Shown: positions 34,342 to 44,126 of the stretch, one piece after another
How positions within the stretch are numbered: position 1 is the first letter of the stretch
Layout of the letters: every line of letters begins with the position of its first letter
Origin: CAVSUZ01 sp963791885
Lineage (GTDB): Bacteria > Pseudomonadota > Alphaproteobacteria > Acetobacterales > Acetobacteraceae
Direction of reading: 5' to 3'
Length of the DNA stretch: 64,000 bases
Assembly (NCBI GenBank): GCA_963791885.1
Contig: CAWBUL010000008.1
Span: 62,001 to 126,000, forward strand
The notes under the pieces: model-generated
What the model was told of the DNA's origin: nothing
The model's input: only the letters and a program-made list of their open reading frames with translations
Databases searched by the model: none
Made by a program: the position numbers and the translations under genes

Positions 34342-36843
34342 ATGAACCGGCGGCAATTGTTTCTCTCGACGGCGAAAGCGGCCCTCGCCAGCGCGCTCGG
34401 CGGTTCCTGGCTTGTGGGCAAGGCGCGAGCGCAGACGACCGGCGCGGCGCCGTCCACGGCCTCAACGGCTGTGGTGCACGGCACGCCCGGAACCCCGGAT
34501 GCCACCGTCTCGATCGACGGGCGCGTTCTGCCGCCCCCGTCGCCACCGTTCGGCGGCGTGATCAACGAAACCGCGCAAAATTCCACCCCCTGGTGGCCCC
34601 CGCGCATCGTGCCGCCGCAGGGGGCACCCAACGTGCTGCTGATCATGACCGACGACCAGGGCTACGGCGTCAGCGGCACCTTCGACGGTGTGATCCCCAC
34701 TCCGGCGCTGGACCGAGTGGCCAATGCCGGCCTCCGCTATACGCAGTTCCACTCCACCGCGCTGTGTTCACCGACCCGCGCCGCGCTCCTCACCGGCCGC
34801 AACCATCACGAGGTCGGCTTCGGCGTGATCGCCGAGCTGTCAACCGGTTATCCCGGCTACGATGCGTATATCGGCCCGGAGCACGCGACAATCGGCCGCA
34901 TCCTGCGCGAGCACGGATTTGCCACATCGTGGTTCGGAAAGAACCACAACACGCCGGGCGCACAATACGCCGGGCCATACGACCAATGGCCGTCCGGCAT
35001 GGGCTTCGACTACTTCTATGGGTTCATGGGCGGTGAGACAGATCAGTGGACGCCGTATCTGTTTCGCGATCATACCCAGATTTCCCCGTGGGTCGGAAGA
35101 ACCGATTACAACCTGATCACGGATATGGCGGACGAGGCAATCAACTACATGCGCGGGCTCAGCGCCACCGCGCCCGACCAGCCGTTCTTCGTCTATTACG
35201 TCCCCGGCGGAAGCCACTCGCCGCACCAACCGAAGAAGGAATGGTCGGACCGGTTCAAAGGCAAGTTCGACATGGGCTGGAATGCCCTGCGCGACGAGAT
35301 CTTCGCCAATCAGAAGCGCCTCGGCGTGATCCCGCCGGACACCGAGCTGACACCGTGGCCCGATGATCTGGCAAAATGGGAGACGCTCTCGGCCGACGAG
35401 AAGAAGCTGTTTGCTCGGCAAGTGGAGGTGTTCGCGGGCTACACCGCCTATACCGATCACGAAATCGGCCGTGTCATCCAGGCGGTCGAGGACATGGGCA
35501 AGCTGGATAATACGCTGATCATCTATATCTGCGGCGACAACGGCACCGAGCCCGGAAGGCACGCTGCTCGGAACGCCCAACCAGTACACCGCGTATAACG
35601 GCGTCCTGGACGTGCCGGTCGAAGCGCAACTCAAATACTACGATAATTGGGGCCAGGCGCCGACGTACCCGCACATGGCGGTCGCGTGGTCGTGGGCGTT
35701 CGACACGCCGTTCAAATGGACCAAGCAGATCGCCTCCCACTTCGGCGGAACCAGGCAAGGCACGGCGATTTCTTGGCCGGCCCGCATCAAGGATGTCGGC
35801 GGCATCCGCTCGCAGTTCCACCACATCATCGATATCGTCCCGACAATTCTCGAAGCCACCGGAATCAGGGCACCAGAGGTGGTCGACGGCATCACGCAGG
35901 ACCCGATTGAGGGTGTGAGCATGGTGTACACCTTCGACAAGGCCAACGCCGCCGCCCCTTCGACCCGGACCACTCAATATTTCGAAATGGTCTCCATCGC
36001 GGCATCTACCACGACGGCTGGTACGCCAACACCACGCCGCCGGTGCCGCCATGGGTGCTGAACGCGAAGACGCCCGCTCCCGAGGATTACCAGTGGGAAC
36101 TCTATCAGATCACCGCGGACTATTCGCAGGCGAATGATCTCGCTTCGAAGATGCCGGACAAGCTCAAGGAAATGCAGGCGCTGTTCGCGCAGGAAGCAAA
36201 GAAGTATCACGTCTACCCGCTGGACAACACGCAGTTCCAGCGCGCGATCGCGCCCCGACCGAGCCCCGTCGCGGGACAAACCGTCTTCACCTATTCGGGC
36301 GTGATGCCGGGCATCCCGATCCCGCTCTCACCAAGCATCCTGAACCGATCCTTCAACATCACGGCGGAGGTCATCGTTCCGAATGGTGGGGGTAACGGGA
36401 TGATTGTCACGCAAGGCGGCTGGGCCGGCGGATTCGGGCTGTACCTGCTGAATGGCAGACCCGTGTTCACATATAACCTGCTGCAACTCCTGCAGCCGCG
36501 CTGGGCTGGCACGCAGACGCTCACGGCGGGCAAGCATTCGATCGCCTTCGATTTCGTCTACGATGGTCCCGGGATCGCGAAGGGTGGCACGGGCACGCTC
36601 AGCGTCGATGGCCAGGACGTCCAGAAGTTCGCGATCCCGCGCACGATTCCGTTCCTGATGCCCGCCGACGAGACCTTCGACGTGGGTATGGACACCCGTA
36701 CCGGGGTAAACGACCAGGACTATCAGGTTCCGTTCCCCTTCAACGGCACGATCAACAAGCTGACGTTTAAGCTTGGTCCAACACAGTTGGCCGAGAACGA
36801 CCACAAGAAGATCCAGTTGGCGATGGCCGTGGCGAACGACTAA
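34342..36843 (+). pseudogene. Arylsulfatase with two compensating frameshifts
   Basis: A large type I sulfatase of about 830 residues, exported through a possible Tat signal (NRRQLFLS, cleavage near ARA). The formylglycine site is C142-S-P-T-R, and metal ligands D104-D105 are intact. The frame breaks near 35552, where GGCACCGAGCCCGG would read GTSPEG-like if one G were removed, and is restored by a one-base deficit near 35990-35996 (EMVS to HRGIYHDGW). The 440-bp part between them is in frame 2 (35610-35990) and well conserved; the rest, including a C-terminal lectin-like beta domain, is intact. Either recent decay or sequence errors. Confidence 0.8.
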
Positions 36844-36862
36844 AAAGATGAAGGAGCCTCAA

Positions 36863-37153
36863 GTGACCAGATCAATCACGATAGTATCGGTGGTCGCAGC
36901 GGCGATTGTCGCCGCCGGGGCGGCCGCCCATGCCCAAGGCATGCTTCTGGATTACGCGGCCGACAAGGTGATCCAGAAATATCAAACCTCGACCTGCGAG
37001 CAGCTCAAGCAGATGCGGAGCGAGCCGCCGTCCGAAAAGGACAAGATGGCGTTAGACTTTCTGCGTCATGATGACCAGGCCCGGGTAGCATTCATTGATA
37101 AGATTGCTGCGCCCGTGGCCAACAAGATGTTCGAGTGCGGCATGTTTCCCTGA
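36863..37153 (+). CDS. Small periplasmic protein
   Basis: A 96-residue protein. The GTG at 36863 follows AAGGAG at proper spacing, better than the ATG at 36848. A signal peptide ends AAAHA, leaving about 70 residues with CEQLKQMRSEPPSEKDKMA and a final MFECGMF, so two Cys. It lies 20 bp after the sulfatase. Function unknown. Confidence 0.7.
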   Translation: MTRSITIVSVVAAAIVAAGAAAHAQGMLLDYAADKVIQKYQTSTCEQLKQMRSEPPSEKDKMALDFLRHDDQARVAFIDKIAAPVANKMFECGMFP

Positions 37154-37198
37154 GCAGTACGGCTCACGGCGCCCCGGCGGCCAGAAAGGAGATCATCA

Positions 37199-38050
37199 GT
37201 GGGCACGAATCACCTGACCCTTGCGCTGCCGATGAAGTCGTCCGCGGACGCCAGAGCAGCGGCTGATATGTTGCCGTCGATGATGCCCGATTTCTTCCAG
37301 GCACTCGAGGCTGTCGGCACAGTCCACTACTCCCGCTTTACCCTGCTGAACGACAAGACCCTGCTCTATCTCGCGGACTTCGACGGCGAGTTTTCCGAGT
37401 TGATGCGGGCTCTGGCCGTCCATGCAGGACCGACCTTCGACGCCATCTTCCAGCACGTGGTGGGCCCTCCACTGACACCTGTCGCGGGCAACGTGGAGGC
37501 ATTCGTCGATTGGGCCGGCAGCAGATTACTGGATCCTTTGCTCGTGTACAGCGCCTATCCGGGAACCACCGCCCGCGAGATCAAGACGCTGGCGGCCGCC
37601 GCCGGCGTGGAGGGCGGGGGGCAAGTACAGCCATTCCTGGTAGTTCTGCCGGCGAAGTCGCGCCTCGCCTATATTGAAATGCAACTGCTGCTGAGGACAT
37701 TGAACCGTAAGGCGCAGAGAGACCTGGAGAAGGTTGGCACGCCGCATATGGCGCAGTTCATCTCCCTCGGGGACAACGAGATCGGCTTCTTTACCGCTTA
37801 TGACGGGGCATTCGACACATACATCGCAGACTTTACCAAGAACATCGGCGAGGTTTTCGACGTCATCTTCAAGTTCACCAAGGGCGCGCCGCCCTCACCA
37901 TGCAGGAAATTCCTGCAGGAATTCATCGATTTCGCGACGGGAGCAAACCGTACGCCGATCGGCTTCTATCAAGCCTATCCGGGACTCAGCAACCAGGACA
38001 TCCATGCGCTGCTCGCCGATGCCAAGGCAGAGGGATCTCCGGCGAGATAG
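37199..38050 (+). CDS. Conserved protein of two similar halves, DyP-associated
   Basis: A 283-residue protein starting at GTG 37199 behind AAAGGAG. Residues about 43-90 (YSRFTLLNDKTLLYLADFDG; FDAIFQHV) and 185-235 (MAQFISLGDNEIGFFTAYDG; FDVIFKF) repeat the same pattern, as do the following AYPGTT/AYPGLS segments, so it is an internal duplication of a ~140-residue unit. No signal peptide, no known catalytic motif. It ends 15 bp before the DyP peroxidase. Function unknown. Confidence 0.75.
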   Translation: MGTNHLTLALPMKSSADARAAADMLPSMMPDFFQALEAVGTVHYSRFTLLNDKTLLYLADFDGEFSELMRALAVHAGPTFDAIFQHVVGPPLTPVAGNVEAFVDWAGSRLLDPLLVYSAYPGTTAREIKTLAAAAGVEGGGQVQPFLVVLPAKSRLAYIEMQLLLRTLNRKAQRDLEKVGTPHMAQFISLGDNEIGFFTAYDGAFDTYIADFTKNIGEVFDVIFKFTKGAPPSPCRKFLQEFIDFATGANRTPIGFYQAYPGLSNQDIHALLADAKAEGSPAR

Positions 38051-38064
38051 CGGGGCGAAAGGCA

Positions 38065-39609
38065 ATGGGCGAGCAGAAGACAACGCACGAGGCAGGAAGT
38101 ATCCTCGGCCGCTTGTTCCGGCGCGGAGATCAGACCGGGCCCGCCTCGCCGGCGCAAAGTCCCCTCAACCTGCGCGACATTCAGGGATTGATTCTCCGCG
38201 GCTACCGCATGCCGATGGTACGGCATTTTCTGCTGAAGGTGAGCGATCCGTCGGCGGCACGTCGGCTGCTGGGACGGCTGGTCAGCGGCGACGAATCCGA
38301 TGCACCACAAATCACCACTGCCGAGAACTGGCATGTCGGTTTCGAGCTCGGGCCGGGAGACAATCCTGCGGAAGCCTCGCGCAGCAAGCCTGACTATTGC
38401 CTGAACCTTGGCATCACGTGGCGAGGGCTTGTCGCGCTTGACGTGAAGGATCGTGTTCCGGATCTTTCGTTCAAATCATTCGGGTCATTCATCGCCGGCG
38501 CAGCGGCGCGCGCGGAACTGGTGGGTGATACCGGGCCGAGTGCGCCACGGAACTGGATCGAAGGCTTCCGGGACGGCGATGGTCATGCCCTGGTCACGCT
38601 GCATGCCCTGAACCCACAGGCGATGGCGACGTATAGCGACAGATTGTCAGCGCTCTTCGTCGCGGACAATGCGTTTCGTGAACTCTGGCGTGATGACGGC
38701 GCGGCGCTAATGGAAGTGCACGATGGTCAACTGGTCCCTACGACCAAGGTGCATTTCGGCTACACAGACGGGATCAGCATGACAACCATCCGTGGTGGCC
38801 CGGAGCGTTACAAGCGCGATCATCAGGAACCGTGCGAACCGTGGCTGTTCGTTCTGCTCGAGAGCGCCGAAAACTACTTCGTCCCAGAACCGCATGAGCT
38901 CGGATTGAATGGCAGCTTCGCCGTCTTCAAGATGATCGAGACCGATGTCGTCGGGTTCGAGAATTTCCTGCAGTCGAACAAGGACCGGATCGACCCCGAG
39001 CTGCTGGCTGCGAAAATGTGTGGGCGATGGCGGAACGGAGTTCCGCTGGCGCTTTCGCCTGATACCGATGCGCCGCCCGGCGGAATGTCGCCGGAGCGGT
39101 TGAATGACTTCGAGTATGTGAATGCTGACGGCACAGGCGATCCGAAGGGCCTGAGTTGTCCGGTGGGGTCGCATATCCGTCGGGTCAACCCGCGCGGGCA
39201 GCCGGTGGCAGGACAGGGTGTTGCGGGCGGCAGCAACAACACCCACCGCCTGATCCGTCGCGGCATGCCCTATGGCCCTGTCTACGATCCCGCCCAACCG
39301 TATGACGGGCTTGAGCGGGGACTGCTTGGCTATTTCATCAACGCCAATATCGAAAACCAATACGAATTCTTGCTGAGCCAATGGGTCAATGACAGTGAAT
39401 TCGCCGGAGCGGTCCGGCTGCATCCCAAATCGAAGGACCCGATAATAGGAAGCCAGAGTCCAGCGGACAGCATTTTTGTGATCCCTCAGCCGAACGGCGC
39501 TCCTCCGATCAAGGTGACAGGGTTATCGACGTTCGCTGTGACAAAAGCGGCAGCTTACTGCTTTCTGCCGAGCATCACTGCAATCCGCTTCATCGCTCAG
39601 CTGGGATGA
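38065..39609 (+). CDS. DyP-type haem peroxidase
   Basis: A 514-residue peroxidase with the family motif G232-Y-T-D235-G236 (catalytic Asp) and the proximal haem His370 in CPVGSHIRRVNPR, plus GLLGYFINANIENQYEFL. No signal peptide is visible. DyP enzymes oxidise dyes, phenols or act on haem. The ATG at 38065 follows GCGAAAGG; an upstream open frame overlaps the preceding gene. The catalase-like gene follows after 22 bp. Confidence 0.9.
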   Translation: MGEQKTTHEAGSILGRLFRRGDQTGPASPAQSPLNLRDIQGLILRGYRMPMVRHFLLKVSDPSAARRLLGRLVSGDESDAPQITTAENWHVGFELGPGDNPAEASRSKPDYCLNLGITWRGLVALDVKDRVPDLSFKSFGSFIAGAAARAELVGDTGPSAPRNWIEGFRDGDGHALVTLHALNPQAMATYSDRLSALFVADNAFRELWRDDGAALMEVHDGQLVPTTKVHFGYTDGISMTTIRGGPERYKRDHQEPCEPWLFVLLESAENYFVPEPHELGLNGSFAVFKMIETDVVGFENFLQSNKDRIDPELLAAKMCGRWRNGVPLALSPDTDAPPGGMSPERLNDFEYVNADGTGDPKGLSCPVGSHIRRVNPRGQPVAGQGVAGGSNNTHRLIRRGMPYGPVYDPAQPYDGLERGLLGYFINANIENQYEFLLSQWVNDSEFAGAVRLHPKSKDPIIGSQSPADSIFVIPQPNGAPPIKVTGLSTFAVTKAAAYCFLPSITAIRFIAQLG

Positions 39610-39631
39610 AGCGGATTTCCGAGGATATCGC

Positions 39632-40699
39632 ATGCTGTTTCTGACCAAGCGGTTCGGGGTGACCAGCAGCGACGCCGAACGGGATCTGACCGCGGAAAGG
39701 GCCTACATCCAGGAGATCGTCGAAAAAGTTCTGCTGATGCAGGCGAACGCTGCGGCCAAGCAGCAATGTCCGCTCGCACGTGGAACGCACGCGAAGGGCA
39801 CCTGCGCCCGAGCTCAGTTCGAGGTGTTCAATCTCCGCAATGGTCGTGATGGTGCGTTGGCGAGACGTCTCGCCAGGGGCATCTTCGCGGAACCCGGCAG
39901 CTATCCCGCGACGGTCCGATTTGCCAATTCGGACCCGCAGGTCAATTCCGACTTCAAGGCAGATGTCCGCTCGCTGTCAATTTCCGTCGACCTTACCCGC
40001 GATGGAACGGCAGAGCCATTGGGCGGCGCTCAACGGCAGGATTTCTCGCTGCAAAACGCGACGACACTGCCTCTGAATGACGCCCGGGCGTTCGTGGCAA
40101 CCATGCGGATTCTGACCGCTTCGAGCCCCGTCAAAAGTCTGTGGGCGCTTCCGATGGATGATAAACTGCGGGTGGTGCGGACTCTTGCACTGGCGCGGTC
40201 GCAGGCGCGCCAGCCAATCAGGCCTTATCAACAACTTCGTTATTGGAGCACAGTTCCCTTCCGCCACGGCCCAGAGGACGTGGTGAAGCAGACGGCGATA
40301 CCGTCTCCGGATAATTGGTCGCATCCATTGCAGAGAGGAAATCCTAACGCCTTGGCGCAGGAATTGGCCCGTCACCTGAAAGACGACACCAAGCCTGGCA
40401 GCTTCGATTTCGGTCTCCAGTTTCTGGATGTGGGCACGATGACTTACTGGGGCAAAAGACAGGACGCGAGCTTCTGGATCGAGAATGCCAGTGTCGAGTG
40501 GCCGGGAACACAGTCGCCTTTTCACACGGTCGGGCGACTGACCCTCATGCCAAGATCACAACTTTTCACGGATGCCAGCGAGGCGGTCTATTTCGATGTC
40601 ACCGGAAACGCGGCGCCGGACAGTGCGCCCATCGGAAGCATCAATCGCGCCCGCTGGCCAGCGGAGGTTGCCAGCCGAAAGGCACGTCTGCACGCTTGA
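39632..40699 (+). CDS. Catalase-fold haem protein
   Basis: A 355-residue protein of the catalase-like/SrpA type rather than a full catalase: it begins late and contains GTHAKGTCARAQFEV, EPGSYPATVRFANSDP, VRSLSISVD, DFSLQNATTLP and SFDFGLQFLD. Such short forms act as peroxidases or in oxygenase reactions. The distal His is probably in the GTHAKG segment. It ends the sulfatase-DyP cluster and lies 22 bp after the peroxidase gene. Confidence 0.85.
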   Translation: MLFLTKRFGVTSSDAERDLTAERAYIQEIVEKVLLMQANAAAKQQCPLARGTHAKGTCARAQFEVFNLRNGRDGALARRLARGIFAEPGSYPATVRFANSDPQVNSDFKADVRSLSISVDLTRDGTAEPLGGAQRQDFSLQNATTLPLNDARAFVATMRILTASSPVKSLWALPMDDKLRVVRTLALARSQARQPIRPYQQLRYWSTVPFRHGPEDVVKQTAIPSPDNWSHPLQRGNPNALAQELARHLKDDTKPGSFDFGLQFLDVGTMTYWGKRQDASFWIENASVEWPGTQSPFHTVGRLTLMPRSQLFTDASEAVYFDVTGNAAPDSAPIGSINRARWPAEVASRKARLHA

Positions 40700-40819
40700 T
40701 CCTGGAAGCCTGACCCAACTCAGCGTTCGACCAACTCCGAACTAATGGCCATTTGGAGGTCTGAGATGGGGCGGAGCGCGCGTCTCAATCGACGCCGAAC
40801 ACGAAGAAACGAACACGCG

Positions 40820-41391
40820 AACAGAATCAGGCTCGCCGACGGCAAGGAGCGCAGCATTCAGCACATGACGGCGACGACGTTCTGGAGCGTCGACGGGCGG
40901 CCATGTCGGCGGCCGAGTTCGTCACACGCCTGTTCAGTGAGCTGCCGGCGTTGTTCACGGACGAGGACGAACTGCGCGCCCTTTGGAGCCAGCCGGACAC
41001 CCGGAAGGCCCTGCTCGATACCCTGGCCGAGAAGAGGTACGGCCGTGAGCAGCTCCGCGAGATCGAGCGCATGATCGATGCCGAGAAGAGCGATCTCTGC
41101 GACATTCTGGCCTACATCGCCTTCGTGCTGTCGCCGATCACCCGGCAGGAGCGCGCTGACGCCAGCAGACCCTTCATCGCCTCGCAATACGACCCGAAGC
41201 TCCAGGCCTTTCTCGATTTCGTACTGTCGCAATACGTCCGGGAAGGAGTTGGCGAACTCGACCAGGCGAAGCTGCCCCACCTTCTTGAACTGAGATACCG
41301 GGCCATCAGCGACGCAGCCTCGGAACTTGGCGGGGTCGGGAAAATCCGTGAGGCCTTCGTTGGCTTTCAGGCCCATCTCTACGCCCGGTGA
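40820..41391 (+). pseudogene. C-terminal remnant of a type I restriction subunit (hsdR)
   Basis: Only the C-terminal EcoEI_R-type domain is left. It begins RIRLADGKERSIQHMTATTFW, shifts frame near 40899 (GRP to MSAAEFV), and then reads cleanly over 162 residues: DEDELRALWSQPDTRKALL, DILAYIAFVLSPITRQERA, LDFVLSQYVREGVGELD, FVGFQAHLY. The helicase and nuclease parts, hsdM and hsdS are absent, so it cannot function as a restriction enzyme. Confidence 0.85.
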
Positions 41392-41523
41392 CTCCCTGGT
41401 TGCCGCCTCGCAAACGGCGCTTCCTGGATACCTAACCTTGTATAGTCATTATGACTAACGATATGGCGTTCCATGCCCCTGCGCCTTATCACCCCGATTG
41501 CCCCGTCCCACCCCACGACCACC

Positions 41524-41826
41524 GAATCCACCCATTCGCGAGCTGAGATTTTGGCGAGACGCGCAGCATGACCCCAACGCCTGAATAGAACCAGTCTCAC
41601 GCAATGACCTTGAGACTCGAAATCATAAAATTGAGACGATGCCGAGACGCTCCGGTTAGTGCGCTGCTAATCATTGGTCCCACGTTGTGATCCAAAATCC
41701 CACACAACGGAAACTGAGATTCTGTCGAGACGAATGTCTTTCGCGGCGACCCCATCGATAAAACACGAAATCCCATCTCCTGATCCAGAATCCCGCGACG
41801 CGAAAACTGAGACACTGCGGAGACAA
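41524..41826. repeat. Four degenerate spaced repeats, consensus CTGAGAnnnTGnCGAGACG
   Basis: Copies lie at 41543-41562, 41631-41650, 41714-41733 and 41807-41826, 83-93 bp apart. Copies 3 and 4 extend leftwards through gatccaaaatccc / gatccagaatccc, so the repeated unit is at least 46 bp. They fill the 490-bp interval between the hsdR remnant and panE, which otherwise holds no gene. The spacing and divergence do not fit CRISPR. Confidence 0.6.
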
Positions 41827-41878
41827 CGGCACCAGTCCCCTTTTGCCCGTCCGCGCCGACCCCGCTACCCTGCCGCCC

Positions 41879-42862
41879 ATGCGGATTTGTGTCTTCGGCG
41901 CCGGCGCCATCGGGGGGTACCTCGCCGGCCATCTCGCCCAATCAGGCCACGAAACCTCCCTGATCGCTCGAGGCGCCCACCTCGCCGCCATTCAGGCCCA
42001 TGGCCTTCGAGTCGCCATGCCGGACCGCACCATCCACGTCCGCGTTCCCGCCGAGTCGGACCCCGCCAGCCTCGGCCCACAGGACGTGGTGATCGTTACC
42101 GTCAAAGCTCCCGCACTCCCCGCCGTCGCGGCCACCATCGCCCCGCTGCTCGGTCCCGAGACCGCCGTCGCCTTCGTCACCAACGGCATCCCCTGGTGGT
42201 ACTTCCATCGCCACGGCGGCTCCCACGACGGTCAGCCCATCCGCCGCCTCGACCCGAAGGGCGACCTCTGGACCAGGATCGGTCCGGAGCGAGCCATCGG
42301 CGGCATCGCCTGGCCGGCAAGCTCGGTCCCCGAACCCGGCCTGATCCGCATGATCAGCGGCGAGACCCTCGGCACCACCTTCGGCGAACCGGATTGCTCC
42401 GACTCGCCCCGCCTCCGCCAACTCGCCGAGGCCTTCCGCGCGGCCGGCCTGCCCGTCTCCACCAGCGACCGGATCCGCGACCTCATCTGGCAGAAGCTGA
42501 TCTTCAACCTTTCCGCCGGACCGCTCTGCGTCCTGACCGGCGCCGCCGTGCTCGATACCCAGAAGGAACCTGACCTGGTCGCCGCCTCCCGTGTGATGCT
42601 CGCGGAAGCCGAGGCCGTCGCCCGCGCCATGGACCGCGACCCAACCATCGACGTGGACCGCATCCTCGCGACCAATCAACGCCTGACCCATCGCCCGAGC
42701 ATCCTGCAGGACCTTCAGGCCAACCGGCCGATGGAGATCGACGCCCTCTATGGCGTGTTCCAGGACTTCGCGCGGATGACCAATACACCCACGCCCACCC
42801 TCGACCTGATCTTCGCCCTGATCCGGGTACGCGCCCGCAGCGCTGGTCTCTACGAGAGCTGA
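41879..42862 (+). CDS. panE: 2-dehydropantoate 2-reductase (ApbA/PanE family)
   Basis: A 327-residue NADPH-dependent reductase. The nucleotide-binding loop is GAGAIGG (residues 7-13), the catalytic Lys is in IWQKLIFNLSAGPLC, and NRPMEIDALYG is the C-terminal family signature. It should make pantoate for CoA, though the family also contains ketopantoate-like reductases of other substrates. The ATG at 41879 is preferred over an upstream start because the strand MRICVFGAG begins there. A weak RBS. Confidence 0.9.
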   Translation: MRICVFGAGAIGGYLAGHLAQSGHETSLIARGAHLAAIQAHGLRVAMPDRTIHVRVPAESDPASLGPQDVVIVTVKAPALPAVAATIAPLLGPETAVAFVTNGIPWWYFHRHGGSHDGQPIRRLDPKGDLWTRIGPERAIGGIAWPASSVPEPGLIRMISGETLGTTFGEPDCSDSPRLRQLAEAFRAAGLPVSTSDRIRDLIWQKLIFNLSAGPLCVLTGAAVLDTQKEPDLVAASRVMLAEAEAVARAMDRDPTIDVDRILATNQRLTHRPSILQDLQANRPMEIDALYGVFQDFARMTNTPTPTLDLIFALIRVRARSAGLYES

Positions 42863-42905
42863 TCCCGGTGCGCGCGGGGTTGGCGGGGCGGCCGCGCGCA
42901 ACATC

Positions 42906-44126
42906 GTGGTTACACCGAAGCGCCTTGCGTCACCCGCGTACCTGCCGCAGAACCGCCTCCCCACCGGAAGGGACTCCGCGCGCTTGTTCACTCGGTTTTT
43001 TCCGCGGCTGGACCGTTACGTTTTTCGTCAGCTCTTTATCGCCCTGCTCGCCGTCACCGGCGGCTTAACCGCTCTTATCTGGCTCACCCAATCCCTTCGC
43101 TTCGTCGAACTCGTGGTCAATCATGGCCTATCCCTCGGTGTGTTCATGGAGCTCACCGGACTGCTCGTTCCGAGCTTTGTCGCCGTCATCCTTCCGATCA
43201 CCACCTTCGTAGTCATCCAGTTCGTGTACCAGCGGTTGTCCGGTGATCGCGAGCTTACCGTGATGCGTGCCGCCGGCTTGTCACCGTTCGCGCTCTCACG
43301 GCCCGCTCTCGCCGTCGCACTAATCGCGGTTGCCGCCTGCTACTACCTCAACCTCGTATTGGTGCCCGCCAGCCTGCGTGACTTCCGCGCCTTCGAATGG
43401 GAGATCCGCAACAAGGTCGCTGCCTTCCTGTTGCAGGAAGGCGTGTTCACCCCGGTCAGCTCGGACGTCACTGTCTACGTCCGCTCGCGCGATCCCAACG
43501 GTACGCTGCGCGGCATCCTGGTCGACGACGACCGCGACAAAACCGCCGAGGCAACCGTGCTCGCCGAAACCGGGCGCCTGATCGATGGCCCACACGGGCC
43601 CGAGGTGGTGCTGTTCAACGGCAGCCGTCAGGAGATCGACCCAAAGACTGGCCGGCTGGAAATGCTGACGTTCAAGCAGAACGTGCTGGACCTCGCCAGC
43701 GCCGATCAGAACAACGCCGCTCGCCCGCCTGACATGAGCGAACAGTCGTTACACGACCTGTTCAATCCGCATCCGCTCAATCCAAAGGACGCACCGCGCT
43801 GGATCGCCGAGGCCCACAAGCAACTCACGACGCCACTTACCGCGCTGTCTTACGCATTGGTGGCCCTGGTCTCCACGCTGACAGGAGCGTTCCGGCGCCA
43901 CGGCAACATTGTGCGCCCTCTCGCCGGCGTCGCGACCGTGGTCGCCTTGCTGGCGCTTCAGCTCATGGTCCAGGATCTGGCGGCCCGCAACAACGTCTTC
44001 ATGCCCCTGCTCTGGCTGGAGGCCATCGTCCCCGGCCTGGTCTGTGCTTGGATGCTGTTCCGGTCTGACACGGGCACGGTCCTCTTCCGCACCCTGCCGT
44101 CCAGCCCCGCGGACGTCTCGCCATGA
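42906..44126 (+). CDS. lptF: LPS export permease LptF
   Basis: An inner-membrane YjgP/YjgQ permease of the LptB2FGC complex that extracts LPS from the membrane. Two N-terminal helices (RYVFRQLFIALLAVTGGLTALIWL and the next), a periplasmic beta-jellyroll at about 150-290 and three C-terminal helices are visible. The start is uncertain: GTG 42906 gives 406 residues, while TTG 42984 gives the more usual 380. Its stop forms an ATGA overlap with lptG. Confidence 0.93.
   Translation: MVTPKRLASPAYLPQNRLPTGRDSARLFTRFFPRLDRYVFRQLFIALLAVTGGLTALIWLTQSLRFVELVVNHGLSLGVFMELTGLLVPSFVAVILPITTFVVIQFVYQRLSGDRELTVMRAAGLSPFALSRPALAVALIAVAACYYLNLVLVPASLRDFRAFEWEIRNKVAAFLLQEGVFTPVSSDVTVYVRSRDPNGTLRGILVDDDRDKTAEATVLAETGRLIDGPHGPEVVLFNGSRQEIDPKTGRLEMLTFKQNVLDLASADQNNAARPPDMSEQSLHDLFNPHPLNPKDAPRWIAEAHKQLTTPLTALSYALVALVSTLTGAFRRHGNIVRPLAGVATVVALLALQLMVQDLAARNNVFMPLLWLEAIVPGLVCAWMLFRSDTGTVLFRTLPSSPADVSP

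Noticed and set aside
40903..41391. Intact small protein with its own function
   Set aside because: It is plainly the C-terminal domain of HsdR with a further upstream piece in another frame, so it is called a remnant.
41524..41826. CRISPR array
   Set aside because: Only four strongly diverged repeats with uneven spacing of about 83-93 bp and no cas genes.
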